Program-made: the position numbers and the translations under genes
Shown: positions 1 through 15,900 of the stretch, piece by piece
Numbering within the stretch: the first letter of the stretch is position 1
How the letters are laid out: each line of letters starts with the position of its first letter
Notes under the pieces: model-generated
What the model was told of the DNA's origin: nothing
The model's database searches: none
Seen by the model: the letters and a program-made list of their open reading frames with translations, nothing else
DNA from: Atherix ibis
Lineage: Eukaryota > Arthropoda > Insecta > Diptera > Athericidae
NCBI GenBank assembly: GCA_958298945.1
Contig: OY282608.1
Span: 81,082,806 to 81,146,805 of the forward strand
Length of the DNA stretch: 64,000 nt
Reading direction: 5' to 3'

Positions 1-486
1 AAACAAATAAACGAACAAACGAACAAACCATCAAACCAACAAACCAATAAACTAATAAACCAACAAAGCAACAAACAAACAAACCAACAAACCAACATGC
101 CAACAAGCCAACAAACCAACAAGCCAATAACGAACAAACCAACAAACCAACAAACCAACAAACCAACAAACCAACAAACCAACAAACCAACCAGCCAACA
201 AGCCAACAAACCAACAAGCCAATAAATGAACAAACGAACAAACCAAAAAACCAACAAACCAACAAACCAACAAACAAACAAGCCAACAAATGAACAAACG
301 AATAAACCAATAAACTAACGAATAAATAAACCAACAAAGCAACAAACGAACAAACCAACAAACCAATAAACCAACAAACCAAAAACCAATAAACCAACAA
401 ACCAACAAACCAACAAACCAACAAACCAACAAACAAACAAGCCAACAAGCCAACAAACAAACAAGCCAACAAACGAACAAACGAAC

Positions 487-1110
487 AAATGAACAAACCA
501 ACAAACAAATAAATCAACAAACCAATAAACCAAAAAACCAATAAACCAACAAACCAACAAACCGACAATCCAACAAATGAACAAACGTACAAACCAACAA
601 ACCAACAAACCAACAAACCAACAAACCAACAAACCAACAACCCAACAAACCAACAAACCAACAAACCAACAAACCAACAAACCAACAAACTAACAACCCA
701 ACAAACCAACAAACCAACAAACCAACAAACCAATAAACCAACAAACCAACAAACCAACAAACCAACCAGCCAACAAGCCAACAAACCAACAAGCCAATAA
801 ATGAACAAATGCACAAACCAAAAAACCAACAAACCAACAAACCAACAAACTAACAAACAAACAAGCCAACAAATGAACAAACGAATAAACCAATAAACTA
901 ACGAATAAATAAACCAACAAAGCAACAAACGAACAAACCAACAAACCAACAAACCAACAAACCAAAAACCAATAAACCAACAAACCAACAAACCAACAAA
1001 CCAACAAACCAACAAACCAACAAACAAACAAGCCAACAAGCCAACAAACAAACAAGCCAACAAACGAACAAACGAACAAATGAACAAACCAACAAACAAA
1101 TAAATCAACA
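487..1110 (+). repeat. Local higher-order repeat, period about 591 bp
   Basis: A string starting AAATGAACAAACC and followed by AAATAAATCAAC occurs near 487 and again near 1,078, an offset of 591 bp, with the same flanking AAGCCAACAAGCC and AAACAAACAAGCC order upstream. Related copies recur near 2,484 and, less exactly, near 3,990. Identity falls off within a few hundred bases, so the edges are approximate. Confidence 0.7.
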
Positions 1111-2599
1111 AACCAATAAACCAAAAAACCAATAAACCAACAAACCAACAAACCGACAAGCCAACAAATGAACAAACGAACAAACCAACAAACCAACAAA
1201 CCAACAAACAAATGAACCAACAAACCAATAAACCAACAAACCAACAAACCAACAAACCAACAAACCAACAACCCAACAAACCAACAAACCAACAAACCAA
1301 CAAACCAACAAACCAACAAACTAACAACCCAACAAACCAACAAACCAACAAACCAACAAACCAACAAACCAACAAACCAACAACCCAACAAACCAACAAA
1401 CCAACAAACCAACAAACCAACAAACCAACAAACTAACAACCCAACAAACCAACAAACCAACAAACCAACAAACCAACAAACCAACAAACCAACAAACAAA
1501 TAAACCAACAAACCAATAAACCAACAAACCAACAAACCAACAAACCAACAAACCAACAACCCAACAAACCAACAAACCAACAAACCAACAAACCAACAAA
1601 CTAACAACCCAACAAACCAACAAACCAACAAACCAACAAACCAACAAACCAACAAACAAACAAACCAACAAACCAACAAGCCAACAAGCCAACAAACCAA
1701 CAAGCCAATAACGAACAAACCAACAAACCAACAAACCAAAAAACCAAAAAACCAACAAACCAACAAACCAACAAACCAACAAACCAACAAACCAACAAAC
1801 CAACAAACCAACAAACCAACAAACCAACAAACCAACAAACCAACAAACCAACAAGCCAACAAGCCAACAAACCAACAAGCCAACAAACGAACAAACGAAC
1901 AAACCAACAAACCAACAAACCAACAAACCAACAAACCAACAAACAAATAAACCAACAAACCAACAAACCAACAAACCAACAAACCAACAAACCAACAAAC
2001 CAACAAACCAACAAACCAACAAACCAAAAAACCAACAAACCAACAAACCAACAAACAAACAAACCAACAAACCAACATGCCAACAAGCCAACAAACCAAC
2101 AAGCCAATAACGAACAAACCAACAAACCAACAAACCAATAAACCAACAAACCAACAAACCAACAAACCAACAAACCAACAAACCAACCAGCCAACAAGCC
2201 AACAAACCAACAAGCCAATAAATGAACAAACGAACAAACCAAAAAACCAACAAACCAACAAACCAACAAACCAACAAACAAACAAGCCAACAAATGAACA
2301 AACGAATAAACCAATAAACTAACGAATAAATAAACCAACAAAGCAACAAACGAACAAACCAACAAACCAACAAACCAACAAACCAAAAACCAATAAACCA
2401 ACAAACCAACAAACCAACAAACCAACAAACAAACAAGCCAACAAGCCAACAAACAAACAAGCCAACAAACGAACAAACGAACAAATGAACAAACCAACAA
2501 ACAAATAAATCAACAAACCAATAAACCAAAAAACCAATAAACCAACAAACCAACAAACCGACAAGCCAACAAATGAACAAACGAACAAACCAACAAACC

Positions 2600-4830
2600 A
2601 ACAAACCAACAAACCAACAAACAAACAAGCCAACAAACGAACAAACGAACAAACCAACAAACTAACAAACCAACAAATAAATAAACCATCAAACCAATAA
2701 ACGAACAAAACAACAAACCAACAAACCAACAAACCAACAAACCAACAAACCAACAAACCAACAAAACAACAAGCCAACAAACCAACAAACCAACAAGCCA
2801 ACAACCGAACAAACCGACAAACAAACAAACCAACAAATCAACAAACCAACAAGGCAACAAACCAACAAGCCAACAAACCAACAAACAAATAAACCAACAA
2901 ACCAACAAACGAACAAACCAACAAACCAACAAACCAACAAACCAACAAGCCAACAAACCAACAAACGAACAAACCAACAAACCAACACACCAACAAACCA
3001 ACAAACCAACAAACTAACAAGCCAACAAACCAACATGCCAACAAGCCAACAACCCAACAAACAAATAAACGAACAAACGAACAAACCATCAAACCAACAA
3101 ACCAATAAACTAATAAACCAACAAACCAACAAACGAACAAACGAACAAACCAACAAACCCACAAACTACCAAACCAACAAGCCAACAAACCAAACAACCA
3201 ACAAACCAACAAACCAACAAAACCAACAAACCAACAAACAAACAATCCAACAAACGAACAAACGGACAAACCAACTAACCAACAAACCAACAAATAAATA
3301 AACCAACAAACTAACAAACGAACAAACCAACAAACCAACAAACCAACAAACCAACGAACCAACAAACCAACAAACCAACAAACCAGCAAACCAACAAACC
3401 AACAAACCAACAAACCAACAAACCAACAAACCAACAAACCAACAAACCAACAAACCAACAAACCATCAAACCAACAAACCAACAAACCAACAAACCAACA
3501 AACCAGCAAGCCAACAAGCCAACAAGCCAACAAACCAACAAGCCAACAAACGAACAAACGAACAAACCAACAAACCAAGAAACCAACAAACAAATAAACC
3601 AACAAACCAATAAACCAACAAACCAAGAAACCAACAAACCAACAAACCAACAACCCAACAAACCAACAAACCAACAAACTAACAAACCAACAAACCAATA
3701 AACCAACAACCCAACAAACCAACAAACCAACAAACCAACAAACCAACAAACCAACAAACCAACAAACCAACAAATGAACCAAAGAATAAACCAATAAACT
3801 AACGAATAAATAAACCAACAAAGCAACAAACGAACAAACCAACAAACCAACAAACCAACAAACCAACAAACCAAAAACCAATAAACCAACAAACCAACAA
3901 ACCAACAAACCAACAAACCAACAAACCAACAAACAAACAAGCCAACAAGCCAACAAACAAACAAGCCAACAAACGAACAAACGAACAAACGAACAAACCA
4001 ACAAACAAATAAATCAACAAACCAATAAACCAACAAACCAATAAACCAACAAACCAACAAACCAACAAGCCAACAAATGAACAAACGAACAAACCAACAA
4101 ACCAACAAACCAACAAACCAACAAACAAACAAGCCAACAAACGAACAAACGAACAAACCAACAAACTAACAAACCAACAAATAAATAAACCATCAAACCA
4201 ACAAACGAACAAAACAACAAAGCAACAAACCAACAAACCAACAAACCAACAAACCAACAAACCACCAAAACAACAAGCCAACAAACCAACAAACCAACAA
4301 GCCAACAAGCGAACAAACCAACAAACAAACAAACCAACAAACCAACAAACCAACAAGGCAACAAACCAACAAGCCAACAAACCAACAAACAAATAAACCA
4401 ACAAACCAACAAACGAACAAACCAACAAACCAACAAACCAACAAACCAACAAGCCAACAAGCCAACAAACCAACAAACGAACAAACCAACAAACCAACAC
4501 ACCAACAAACCAACAAACCAACAAACCAACAAGCCAACAAACCAACATGCCAACAAGCCAACAACCCAACAAACAAATAAACGAACAAACGAACAAACGA
4601 ACAAACCATCAAACCAACAAACCAATAAACTAATAAACCAACAAACCAACAAACGAACAAACGAACAAACCAACAAACCAACAAACTACCAAACCAACAA
4701 GCCAACAAACCAAACAACCAACAAACCAACAAACCAACAAATCAACAAACCAACAAACAAACAATCCAACAAACGAACAAACGGACAAACCAACAAACCA
4801 ACAAACCAACAAATAAATAAACCAACAAAC
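2600..4830 (+). repeat. Diverged duplication, offset about 1,504-1,514 bp
   Basis: The region around 2,640-3,290 recurs around 4,145-4,800 with the same ordered private variants: AAAACAACAAGCC, AAGGCAAC (G doublets at 2,853 and 4,357), ACACACC, AACATGCC and AAACCATC. The offset drifts from 1,504 to 1,514 bp as monomers were gained or lost. Single-base differences between copies show it is older than the 1,867-bp duplication further right. Confidence 0.75.
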
Positions 4831-5759
4831 CAACAAACGAACAAACCAACAAACCAACATACCAACGAACCAACAAACCAACAAACCAACAAACCAGCAA
4901 ACCAACAAACCAACAAACCAACAAACCAACAAACCAACAAACCAACAAACCAACAAACCAACAAACCAACAAACCAACAAACCAACAAACCAACAAACCA
5001 ACAAACCAGCAGGCCAACAAGCCAACAAGCCAACAAACCAACAAGCCAACAAACGAACAAACGAACAAACCAACAAACCAACAAACCAACAAACAAATAA
5101 ACCAACAAACCAATAAACCAGCAAACCAAGAAACCAACAAACCAACAAACCAACAACCCAACAAACCAACAAACCAACAAACTAACAAACCAACAAACCA
5201 ACAAACCAACAACCCAACAAACTAACAAACCAACAAACCAACAAACCAACAAACCAACAAACCAACAAACCAACAAACCAACAAACCAACAAACCAACAA
5301 GCCAACAAGCCAACAAACAAACAAGCCAACAAATGAACAAACGAACAAACCAACAAACCAACAAACCAACAAACCAACAAACTAACAAATCAACAAGCCA
5401 ACAAGCCAACAAACCAACATGCCAACAAACGAACAAACGAACAAACCAACAAACCAACAAACCAACAAACAAATAAACCAACAAACCAACAAACCAACAA
5501 ACCAACAAACCAACAAACCAACAAACCAAAAAACCAACAAACCAACAAACCAACAAACAAACAAACCAACAAACCAACATGCCAACAAGCCAACAAACCA
5601 ACAAGCCAATAACGAACAAACCAACAAACCAACAAACCAACAAACCAACAAACCAACAAAACAACAAACCAACAAACCAACAAACCAACTAGCCAACAAG
5701 CCAACAAACCACCAAGCCAACAAATGAACAAACGAACAAACCAACAAACCAACAAATTA

Positions 5760-8700
5760 ACAAACCAACAAACAAACAAGCCAACAAACAAACAAACGAA
5801 TAAACCAACAAACTAACAAATCAATAAACCAACAAAGCAACAAACGAACAAACCAACAAACCAACAAACAAACAAACCAAAAACCAACAAACCAACAAAC
5901 CAACAAACCAACAAACCAACAAACCAACAAACCAACAAACAAACAAGCCAACAAGCCAACAAGCCAACAAACCAACATGCCAACAAACCAACAAGCCAAC
6001 AAACCAACAAACCAACAAACGAACAAACCAACAAACAAACAAACCAACAGACCAACAAACCAACAAACCAACAAGCCAACAAGCCAATAAAACAACAAGC
6101 CAACAAACGAACAAGCCAACAAACGAATAAACGAACAAACCAACAAACAAACAAACCAACAAACCAACAAGCCAACAAACCAACAAACCAACAAACCAAC
6201 AAACCAATAAACCAACAAACCAACAAGCCAACAAACGAACAAACCAACAAGCCAACAAACCAACAAACCAACAAACCAACAAACCAACAAACCGGCAAAC
6301 CAACAAACCAACAAACCAACAAACCAACAAACCAACAAACCAACAAACCAACAAACCAACAAACCAACAAACCAACAAACCAACAAACCAACAAACCAAC
6401 AAACCAACAAACCAACAAACCAACAAACCAACAAACCAACAAACCAACAAGCCAACAAGCCAACAAACCAACAAGCCAACAAACGAACAAACGAACAAAC
6501 CAACAAACCAACAAACCAACAAACCAACAAACAAATAAACCAACAAACCAACAAACCAACAAACCAACAAACCAACAAACCAACAAACCAACAAACCAAC
6601 AAACAAACAAACCAAAAACCAACAAACCAACAAACCAACAAACCAACAAACCAACAAACCAACAAACAAACAAGCCAACAAGCCAACAAACAAACAAGCC
6701 AACAAACGAACAAACGAACAAACGAACAAACCAACAAACCAACAAACAAATAAATCAACAAACCAATAAACCAACAAACCAACAAACCAACAAACCAACA
6801 AACCAACAAACCAACAAGCCAAAAAATGAACAAACGAACAAACCAACAAACCAACAAACCAACAAAACAACAAACAAACAAGCCAACAAACGAACAAACG
6901 AACAAACCAACAAACCAACAAATAAATAAACCAACAAACCAACAAACGAACAAACCAACAAACCAACAAACCAACAAACCAACAAACCAACAAACCAACA
7001 AACCAACAAAACAACAAGCCAAAAAAACCAACAAACCAACAAGCCAACAAGCGAACAAACCAACAAACAAACAAACCAACAAGCCAACAAACCAACAAGC
7101 CAACAAACCAACAAGCCAACAAACCAACAAACAAATAAACTAACAAACCAACAAACGAACAAACCAACAGACCAACAAACCAACAAACCAACAAGCCAAC
7201 AAGCCAACAAACCAACAAACGAACAAACCAACAAACCAACACACCAACAAACCAACAAACCAACAAACCAACAAACCAACAAACCAACAAGCCAACAAAC
7301 CAACAAGCCAACAAACCAACAAACAAATAAACCAACAAACCAACAAACCAGCAAACCAACAAACCAACAAGCCAACAAACCAATAACCCAATAAGCCAAC
7401 AAACCAACAAACGAACAAACCAACAACCAACAAACCAACAAACGAACAAACCAACAAACAAACAAACCAACAAACCAACAAACCAACAAACCAACAAGCC
7501 AACAAGCCAACAAACCAACAAGCCAACAAACGAACAAGCCAACAAACGAATAACCGAACAAATCAACAAACAAACAAACCAACAAACCAACAAGCCAACA
7601 AACCAACAAACCAACAAACCAACAAACCAATAAACCAACAAACCAACAAGCCAACAAACGAACAAACCAACAAGCCAACAAACCAACGAACCAACAAACC
7701 AACAAACCAACAAACCGGCAAACCAACAAACCAACAAACCAACAAACCAACAAACCAACAAACCAACAAGCCAACAAACCAACAAACCAACAAACCAACA
7801 AACCAACAAACCAACAAACCAACAAACCAACAAACCAACAAACCAACAAACCAACAAACCAACAAGCTAACAAGCCAACAAACCAACAAGCCAACAAACG
7901 AACAAACGAACAAACCAACAAACCAACAAACCAACAAACAAATAAACCAACAAACCAATAAACCAACGAACCAACAAACCAACAAACCAACAAACCAACA
8001 ACCCAACAAACCAACAAACCAACAAACCAACAAACCAACAAACCAACAAACCAACAACCCAACAAACCAACAAACCAACAAGCCAACAAACCAACAAGCC
8101 AACAAACCAACAAACAAATAAACCAACAAACCAACAAACCAGCAAACCAACAAACCAACCAGCCAACAAACCAATAACCCAATAAGCCAACAAACCAACA
8201 AACGAACAAACCAACAACCAACAAACCAACAAACCAACAAACCAACAAACCAACAAACCAACAAGCCAACAAACCAACAAACCAACAAACGAACAAACCA
8301 ACAAACAAACAAACCAACAAACCAACAAACCAACAAACCAACAAGCCAACAAGCCAACAAAACAACAAGCCAACAAACGAACAAGCCAACAAACGAATAA
8401 ACGAACAAACCAACAAACAAACAAACCAACAAACCAACAAGCCAACAAACCAACAAACCAACAAACCAACAAACCAATAAACCAACAAACCAACAAGCCA
8501 ACAAACGAACAAACCAACAAGCCAACAAACCAACGAACCAACAAACCAACAAACCAACAAACCGGCAAACCAACAAACCAACAAACCAACAAACCAACAA
8601 ACCAACAAACCAACAAACCAACAAACCAACAAACCAACAAACCAACAAACCAACAAACCAACAAACCAACAAACCAACAAACCAACAAACCAACAAACCA

Positions 8701-11500
8701 ACAAACCAACAAACCAACAAGCCAACAAGCCAACAAACCAACAAGCCAACAAACGAACAAACGAACAAACCAACAAACCAACAAACCAACAAACAAATAA
8801 ACCAACAAACCAATAAACCAACAAACCAACACACCAACAAACCAACAAACCAACAACCCAACAAACCAACAAACCAACAAACCAACAAACCAACAAATCA
8901 ACAAACCAACAACCCAACAAACCAACAAACCAACAAACCAACAAATCAACAAACCAACAACCCAAGAAACCAACAAACCAACAAACCAACAAACCAACAA
9001 ACCAACAAACAAACAAACCAACAAACCAACAACCCAACAAGTCAGCAAACCAACAAGCCAATAACGAACAAACCAACAAACCAACAAACCAAAAAACCAA
9101 CAAACCAACAAACCAACAAACCACCATGCCAACAAAACAACAAGCCAATAACGAACAAACCAACAAACCAACAAGCCAACAAATGAACAAACGAACAAAC
9201 CAAGAAACCAACAAACCAACAAACCAACAAACAAACAAACAAACAAGCCAACAAACGAACAAACGAATAAACCAACAAACTAACGAATAAATAAACCAAC
9301 AAAGTAACAAACGAACAAACCAACAAACCAACAAACCAACAAACCAAAACCAACAAACCAACAAACCAACAAACCAAAAAACCAACAAACCAACAAACCA
9401 ACAAACAAACAAACCAACAAACCAACAAGCCAACAAGCCAACAAACCAACATGCCAACAAATGAACAAACGAACAAACCAACAAACCAACAAACCAACAA
9501 ACCAACAAATCAACAAGCCAACAAGCCAACAAACCAACAAGCCAACAAACGAACAAACGAACAAACCAACAAACCAACAAACCAACAAACAAATAAACCA
9601 ACAAACCAACAAACCAACAAACCAACAAACCAACAAACCAACAAACCAACAAACCAACAAACCAAAAAACCAACAAACCAACAAACCAACAAACAAACAA
9701 ACCAACAAACCAACATGCCAAGAAGCCAACAAACCAACAAGCCAATAACGAACAAACCAACAAACCAACAAACCAACAAACCAACAAACCAACAAAACAA
9801 CAAACCAACAAACCAACAAACCAACCAGCCAACAAGCCAACAAACCACCAAGCCAACAAATGAACAAACAAACAAACCAACAAACCAACAAACCAACAAA
9901 CAAACAAGCCAACAAACGAACAAACGAATAAACCAACAAACTAACGAATCAATAAACCAACAAAGCACCAAACGGACAAACCAACAAACCAACAAACAAA
10001 CAAACCAAAAACCAACAAACCAACAAACCAACAAACCAACAAACCAACAAACCAACAAACAAACAAGCCAACAAGCCAACAAACAAACAAGCCAACAAAC
10101 GAACAAACGAACAAACCAACAAACCAACAAACAAATAAATCAACAAACCAATAAACCAACAAACCAACAAACCAACAAACCAACAAACCAACAAACCAAC
10201 AAGCCAACAAATGAACAAACGAACAAACCAACAAACCAACAAACCAACAAAACAACAAACAAACAAGCCAACAAACGAACAAACGAACAAACCAACAAAC
10301 CAACAAATAAATAAACCAACAAACCAACAAACGAACAAACCAACAAACCAACAAACCAACAAACCAACAAACCAACAAACCAACAAACCAACAAAACAAC
10401 AAGCCAACAAACCAACAAACCAACAAGCCAACAAGCGAACAAACCGACAAACAAACAAACCAACAAGCCAACAAACCAACAAGCCAACAAACCAACAAGC
10501 CAACAAACCAACAAACAAATAAACTAACAAACCAACAAACGAACAAACCAACAGACCAACAAACCAACAAACCAACAAGCCAACAAGCCAACAAACCAAC
10601 AAACGAACAAACCAACAAACCAACACACCAACAAACCAACAAACCAACAAACCAATAAACCAACAAACCAACAAGCCAACAAACCAACCAGCCAACAAAC
10701 CAACAAACAAATAAACCAACAAACCAACAAACCAGCAAACCAACAAACCAACAAGCCAACAAACCAATAACCCAATAAGCCAACAAACCAACAAACGAAC
10801 AGACCAACAACCAACAAACCAACAAACCAACAAACCAACAAGCCAACAAACCAACAAACAAACAAACGAACAAACCAACAAACAAACAAACCAACAAACC
10901 AACAAACCAACAAACCAACAAGCCAACAAGCCAACAAACCAACAAGCCAACAAACGAACAAGCCAACAAACGAATAAACGAACAAACCAACAAACAAACA
11001 AACCAACAAACCAACAAGCCAACAAACCAACAAACCAACAAACCAACAAACCAATAAACCAACAAACCAACAAGCCAACAAACGAACAAACCAACAAGCC
11101 AACAAACCAACGAACCAACAAACCAACAAACCAACAAACCGGCAAACCAACAAACCAACAAACCAACAAACCAACAAACCAACAAAACAACAAACCAACA
11201 AACCAACAAACCAACAAACCAACAAACCAACAAACCAACAAACAAACAAACCAACAAACCAACAAACCAACAAACCAACAAGCCAACAAGCCAACAAACC
11301 AACAAGCCAACAAACGAACAAACGAACAAACCAACAAACCAACAAACAAATAAACCAACAAACCAATAAACCAACAAACCAACAAACCAACAAACCAACA
11401 AACCAACAACCCAACAAACCAACAAACCAACAAACCAACAAACCAACAAACCAACAAACCAACAAACAAACAAGCCAACAAACGAACAAACGAATAAACC
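5760..11500 (+). repeat. Sub-block A2 of the satellite
   Basis: This stretch is set apart by markers scarce or absent in flanking A1/A3 DNA. ACCGGCAAACC occurs near 6,291, 7,713, 8,563 and 11,139. CCAATAACCCAATAAG occurs near 7,382, 8,169 and 10,764. The 7-bp short monomer CAACCAACAAACC occurs near 7,421, 8,218 and 10,810. These markers recur in the same relative order, so the block is several copies of a longer unit. The same marker set without ACCGGC reappears at 29,560-31,030. No gene is visible. Confidence 0.75.
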
Positions 11501-11879
11501 AACAAACTAACGAATAAATAATTCAACAAAGCAACAAACGAACAAACCAACAAACCAACAAACCAACAAACCAAAACCAACAAACCAACAAACCAACAAA
11601 CCAAAAAACCAACAAACCAACAAACCAACAAACAAACAAGCCAACAAGCCAACAAACAAACAAGCCAACAAACGAACAAACGAACAAACGAACAAACGAA
11701 CAAACCAACAAACCAATAAACAAATAAATCAACAAACCAATAAACCAACAAACCAACAAACCAACAAACCAACAAGCCAACAAATGAACAAACGAACAAA
11801 CCAGCAAAGCAACAAACCAACAAACCAACAAACAAACAAGCCAACAAACGAACAAACCAACAAAACAACAAATAAATAA

Positions 11880-12960
11880 ACCAACAAACAAACTAACCAA
11901 CAAACGAACAAACCAACAAACCAACAAACCAACAAACCAACAAACCAACAAACCAACAAACCAACAAAACAACAAGCCAACAAACCAACAAACCAACAAG
12001 CCAACAAGCGAACAAACCAACAAACAAACAAACCAACAAACCAACAAACCAACAAGGCAACAAAATAACAAGCCAACAAACCAACAAACAAATAAACCAA
12101 CAAACCAACAAACGAACAAACCAACAAACCAACAAACCAACAAACCAACAAGCCAACAAGCCAACAAACCAACAAACGAACAAACCAACAAACCAACACA
12201 CCAACAAACCAACAAACCAACAAACCAACAAGCCAACAAACCAACATGCCAAGAAGCCAACAACCCAACAAACAAATAAACGAACAAACGAACAAACCAT
12301 CAAACCAACAAACCAATAAACTAATAAACCAACAAACGAACAAACGAACAAACGAACAAACGAACAAACCAACAAACCAACAAACTACCAAACAAACAAG
12401 CCAACAAACCAAACAACCAACAAACCAACAAACCAACAAATCAACAAACCAACAAACAAACCAAACCAACAAACCAACAAATAAATAAACCAACAAACCA
12501 ACAAACCAACAAACGAACAAACCAACAAACCAACAAACCAACAAACCAACAAACCAACAAAACAACAAGCCAACAAACCAACAAACCAACAAGCCAACAA
12601 GCGAACAAACCAACAAACAAACAAACCAACAAACCAACAAACCAACAAGGCAACAAACCAACAAGCTAACAAACCAACAAACAAATAAACCAACAAACCA
12701 ACAAACGAACAAACCAACAAACCAACAAACCAACAAACCAACAAGCCAACAAGCCAACAAACCAACAAACGAACAAACCAACAAACCAACACACCAACAA
12801 ACCAGCAAACCAACAAACCAACAAGCCAACAAACCAACATGCCAACAAGCCAACAACCCAACAAACAAATAAACGAACAAACGAACAAACCATCAACCCA
12901 ACAAACTAATAAACTAATAAACCAACAAACCAACAAACGAACAAACGAACAAACCAACAA
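11880..12960 (+). repeat. Tandem duplication, offset 593 bp
   Basis: The marker AAGGCAAC occurs at 12,056 and 12,649, and AACATGCC at 12,246 and 12,839, both 593 bp apart. The order of variants between them (AAAACAACAAGCC, AAGCGAAC, ACACACC, AAACCATC) is the same. Small differences exist: AACATGCC is followed by AAGAAGCC in the first copy and AACAAGCC in the second. 593 is 74 monomers plus one base, so the copies are out of 8-bp phase by one. Confidence 0.85.
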
Positions 12961-15900
12961 ACCAACAAACTACCAAACCAACAAGCCAACAAGCCAAACA
13001 ACCAACAAACCACAAACCAACAAATCAACAAACCAACAAACAAACAATCCAACAAACGAACAAACGAACAAACCAACAAACCAATAAACCAACAAATAAA
13101 TAAACCAACAAACCAACAAACGAACAAACCAACAAACCAACAAACCAACAAACCAACGAACCAATAAACCAACAAACCAACAAACCAGCAAACCAACAAA
13201 CCAACAAACCAACAAACCAACAAACCAACAAACCAACAAACCAACAAACCAACAAACCAACACCAACAAACCAACAAACCAACAAACCAACAAACCAACA
13301 AACCAACAAACCAACAAACCAACAAGCCAACAAGCCAACAAGCCAACAAACCAACAAGCCAACAAACGAACAAACGAACAAACCAACAAACCAACAAACC
13401 AACAAACAAATAAACCAACAAACCAATAAACTAACAAACCAACAACCCAACAAACCAACAAACCAACAACCCAACAAACCAACAAACCAACAAACCAACA
13501 AACCAACAAACCAACAAACCAACAACCCAACAACCCAACAAACCAACAAACCAACAAACCAACAAACCAACAAACCAACAAACCAACAAACCAACAAACC
13601 AACAAACCAACAAACCAACAACCCAACAAACCAACAAGCCAATAACGAACAAACCAACAAACCAACAAACCAACAAACCAACAAACCAACAAACCAATAA
13701 ACCAACAAGCCAATAACGAACAAACCAACAAACCAACAAACCAACAAACAAATAAACCAACAAACCAATAAACCAACAAACCAACAAACCAACAAACCAA
13801 CAAACCAACAAACCAACAACCCAACAAACCAACAAGCCAACAAACCAACAAGCCCATAACGAACAAATCAACAAACCAACAAACCAACAAACCAACAAAC
13901 CAACAAACCAACAAACCAACAAACCAACAAACCAACAAACCAACAAACCAACAAACCAACAAGCCAACAAGCCAACAAACCAACAAGCCAACAAATGAAC
14001 AAACGAACAAACCAACAAACCAACAAACCAACAAACCAACAAACCAACAAGCCAACAAGCCAACAAACCAACAAGCCAACAAACGAACAAACGAACAAAC
14101 CAACAAACCAACAAACCAACAAACAAATAAACCAACAAACCAACAAACCAACAAACCAACAAACCAACAAACCAACAAACCAAAAAACCAGCAAACCAAC
14201 AAACGAACAAACGAACAAACGAACAAACGAACAAACCAACAAACCAACAAACTACCAAACAAACAAGCCAACAAACCAAACAACCAACAAACCAACAAAC
14301 CAACAAATCAACAAACCAACAAACAAACCAAACCAACAAACCAACAAATAAATAAACCAACAAACCAACAAACCAACAAACGAACAAACCAACAAACCAA
14401 CAAACCAACAAACCAACAAACCAACAAAACAACAAGCCAACAAACCAACAAACCAACAAGCCAACAAGCGAACAAACCAACAAACAAACAAACCAACAAA
14501 CCAACAAACCAACAAGGCAACAAACCAACAAGCTAACAAACCAACAAACAAATAAACCAACAAACCAACAAACGAACAAACCAACAAACCAACAAACCAA
14601 CAAACCAACAAGCCAACAAGCCAACAAACCAACAAACGAACAAACCAACAAACCAACACACCAACAAACCAGCAAACCAACAAACCAACAAGCCAACAAA
14701 CCAACATGCCAACAAGCCAACAACCCAACAAACAAATAAACGAACAAACGAACAAACCATCAACCCAACAAACTAATAAACTAATAAACCAACAAACCAA
14801 CAAACGAACAAACGAACAAACCAACAAACCAACAAACTACCAAACCAACAAGCCAACAAGCCAAACAACCAACAAACCACAAACCAACAAATCAACAAAC
14901 CAACAAACAAACAATCCAACAAACGAACAAACGAACAAACCAACAAACCAATAAACCAACAAATAAATAAACCAACAAACCAACAAACGAACAAACCAAC
15001 AAACCAACAAACCAACAAACCAACGAACCAATAAACCAACAAACCAACAAACCAGCAAACCAACAAACCAACAAACCAACAAACCAACAAACCAACAAAC
15101 CAACAAACCAACAAACCAACAAACCAACACCAACAAACCAACAAACCAACAAACCAACAAACCAACAAACCAACAAACCAACAAACCAACAAGCCAACAA
15201 GCCAACAAGCCAACAAACCAACAAGCCAACAAACGAACAAACGAACAAACCAACAAACCAACAAACCAACAAACAAATAAACCAACAAACCAATAAACTA
15301 ACAAACCAACAACCCAACAAACCAACAAACCAACAACCCAACAAACCAACAAACCAACAAACCAACAAACCAACAAACCAACAAACCAACAACCCAACAA
15401 CCCAACAAACCAACAAACCAACAAACCAACAAACCAACAAACCAACAAACCAACAAACCAACAAACCAACAAACCAACAAACCAACAACCCAACAAACCA
15501 ACAAGCCAATAACGAACAAACCAACAAACCAACAAACCAACAAACCAACAAACCAACAAACCAATAAACCAACAAGCCAATAACGAACAAACCAACAAAC
15601 CAACAAACCAACAAACAAATAAACCAACAAACCAATAAACCAACAAACCAACAAACCAACAAACCAACAAACCAACAAACCAACAACCCAACAAACCAAC
15701 AAGCCAACAAACCAACAAGCCCATAACGAACAAATCAACAAACCAACAAACCAACAAACCAACAAACCAACAAACCAACAAACCAACAAACCAACAAACC
15801 AACAAACCAACAAACCAACAAACCAACAAACCAACAAACCAACAAGCCAACAAGCCAACAAACCAACAAGCCAACAAATGAACAAACGAACAAACCAACA

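Larger units (their letters stand above)
1..5760 (+). repeat. Subfamily A, block A1 of the satellite
   Basis: This stretch has the A-type variant mix: doublets of AAACGAAC, AAGCCAAC pairs, AAATGAAC, AAATAAACC and 7-bp monomers giving CCAAAAACCAATAAACC. A landmark string beginning AACATGCCAACAAGCC and continuing to AAACCATC and ACTAATAAACC occurs near 3,035 and 4,550. The window opens inside another copy of the same string. No gene or unique sequence is visible. Confidence 0.85.

Noticed and set aside
2620..3120. Promoter-like or AT-rich control region at the AAATAAATAAACC and ACTAATAAACC variants
   Set aside because: These are ordinary monomer variants (position 8 C to T, position 5 C to T) that recur dozens of times, with no associated gene.
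6755..9907. 1,050-codon open frame on the - strand (repeats of GLLVCWFV), and others of several hundred codons
   Set aside because: It is open only because the octamer lacks stops. The same peptide appears in all - frames, most starts are TTG or GTG rather than ATG, and there is no non-repetitive domain, signal or codon bias. Its ends fall at chance variants such as TTAACA or CATCAA.
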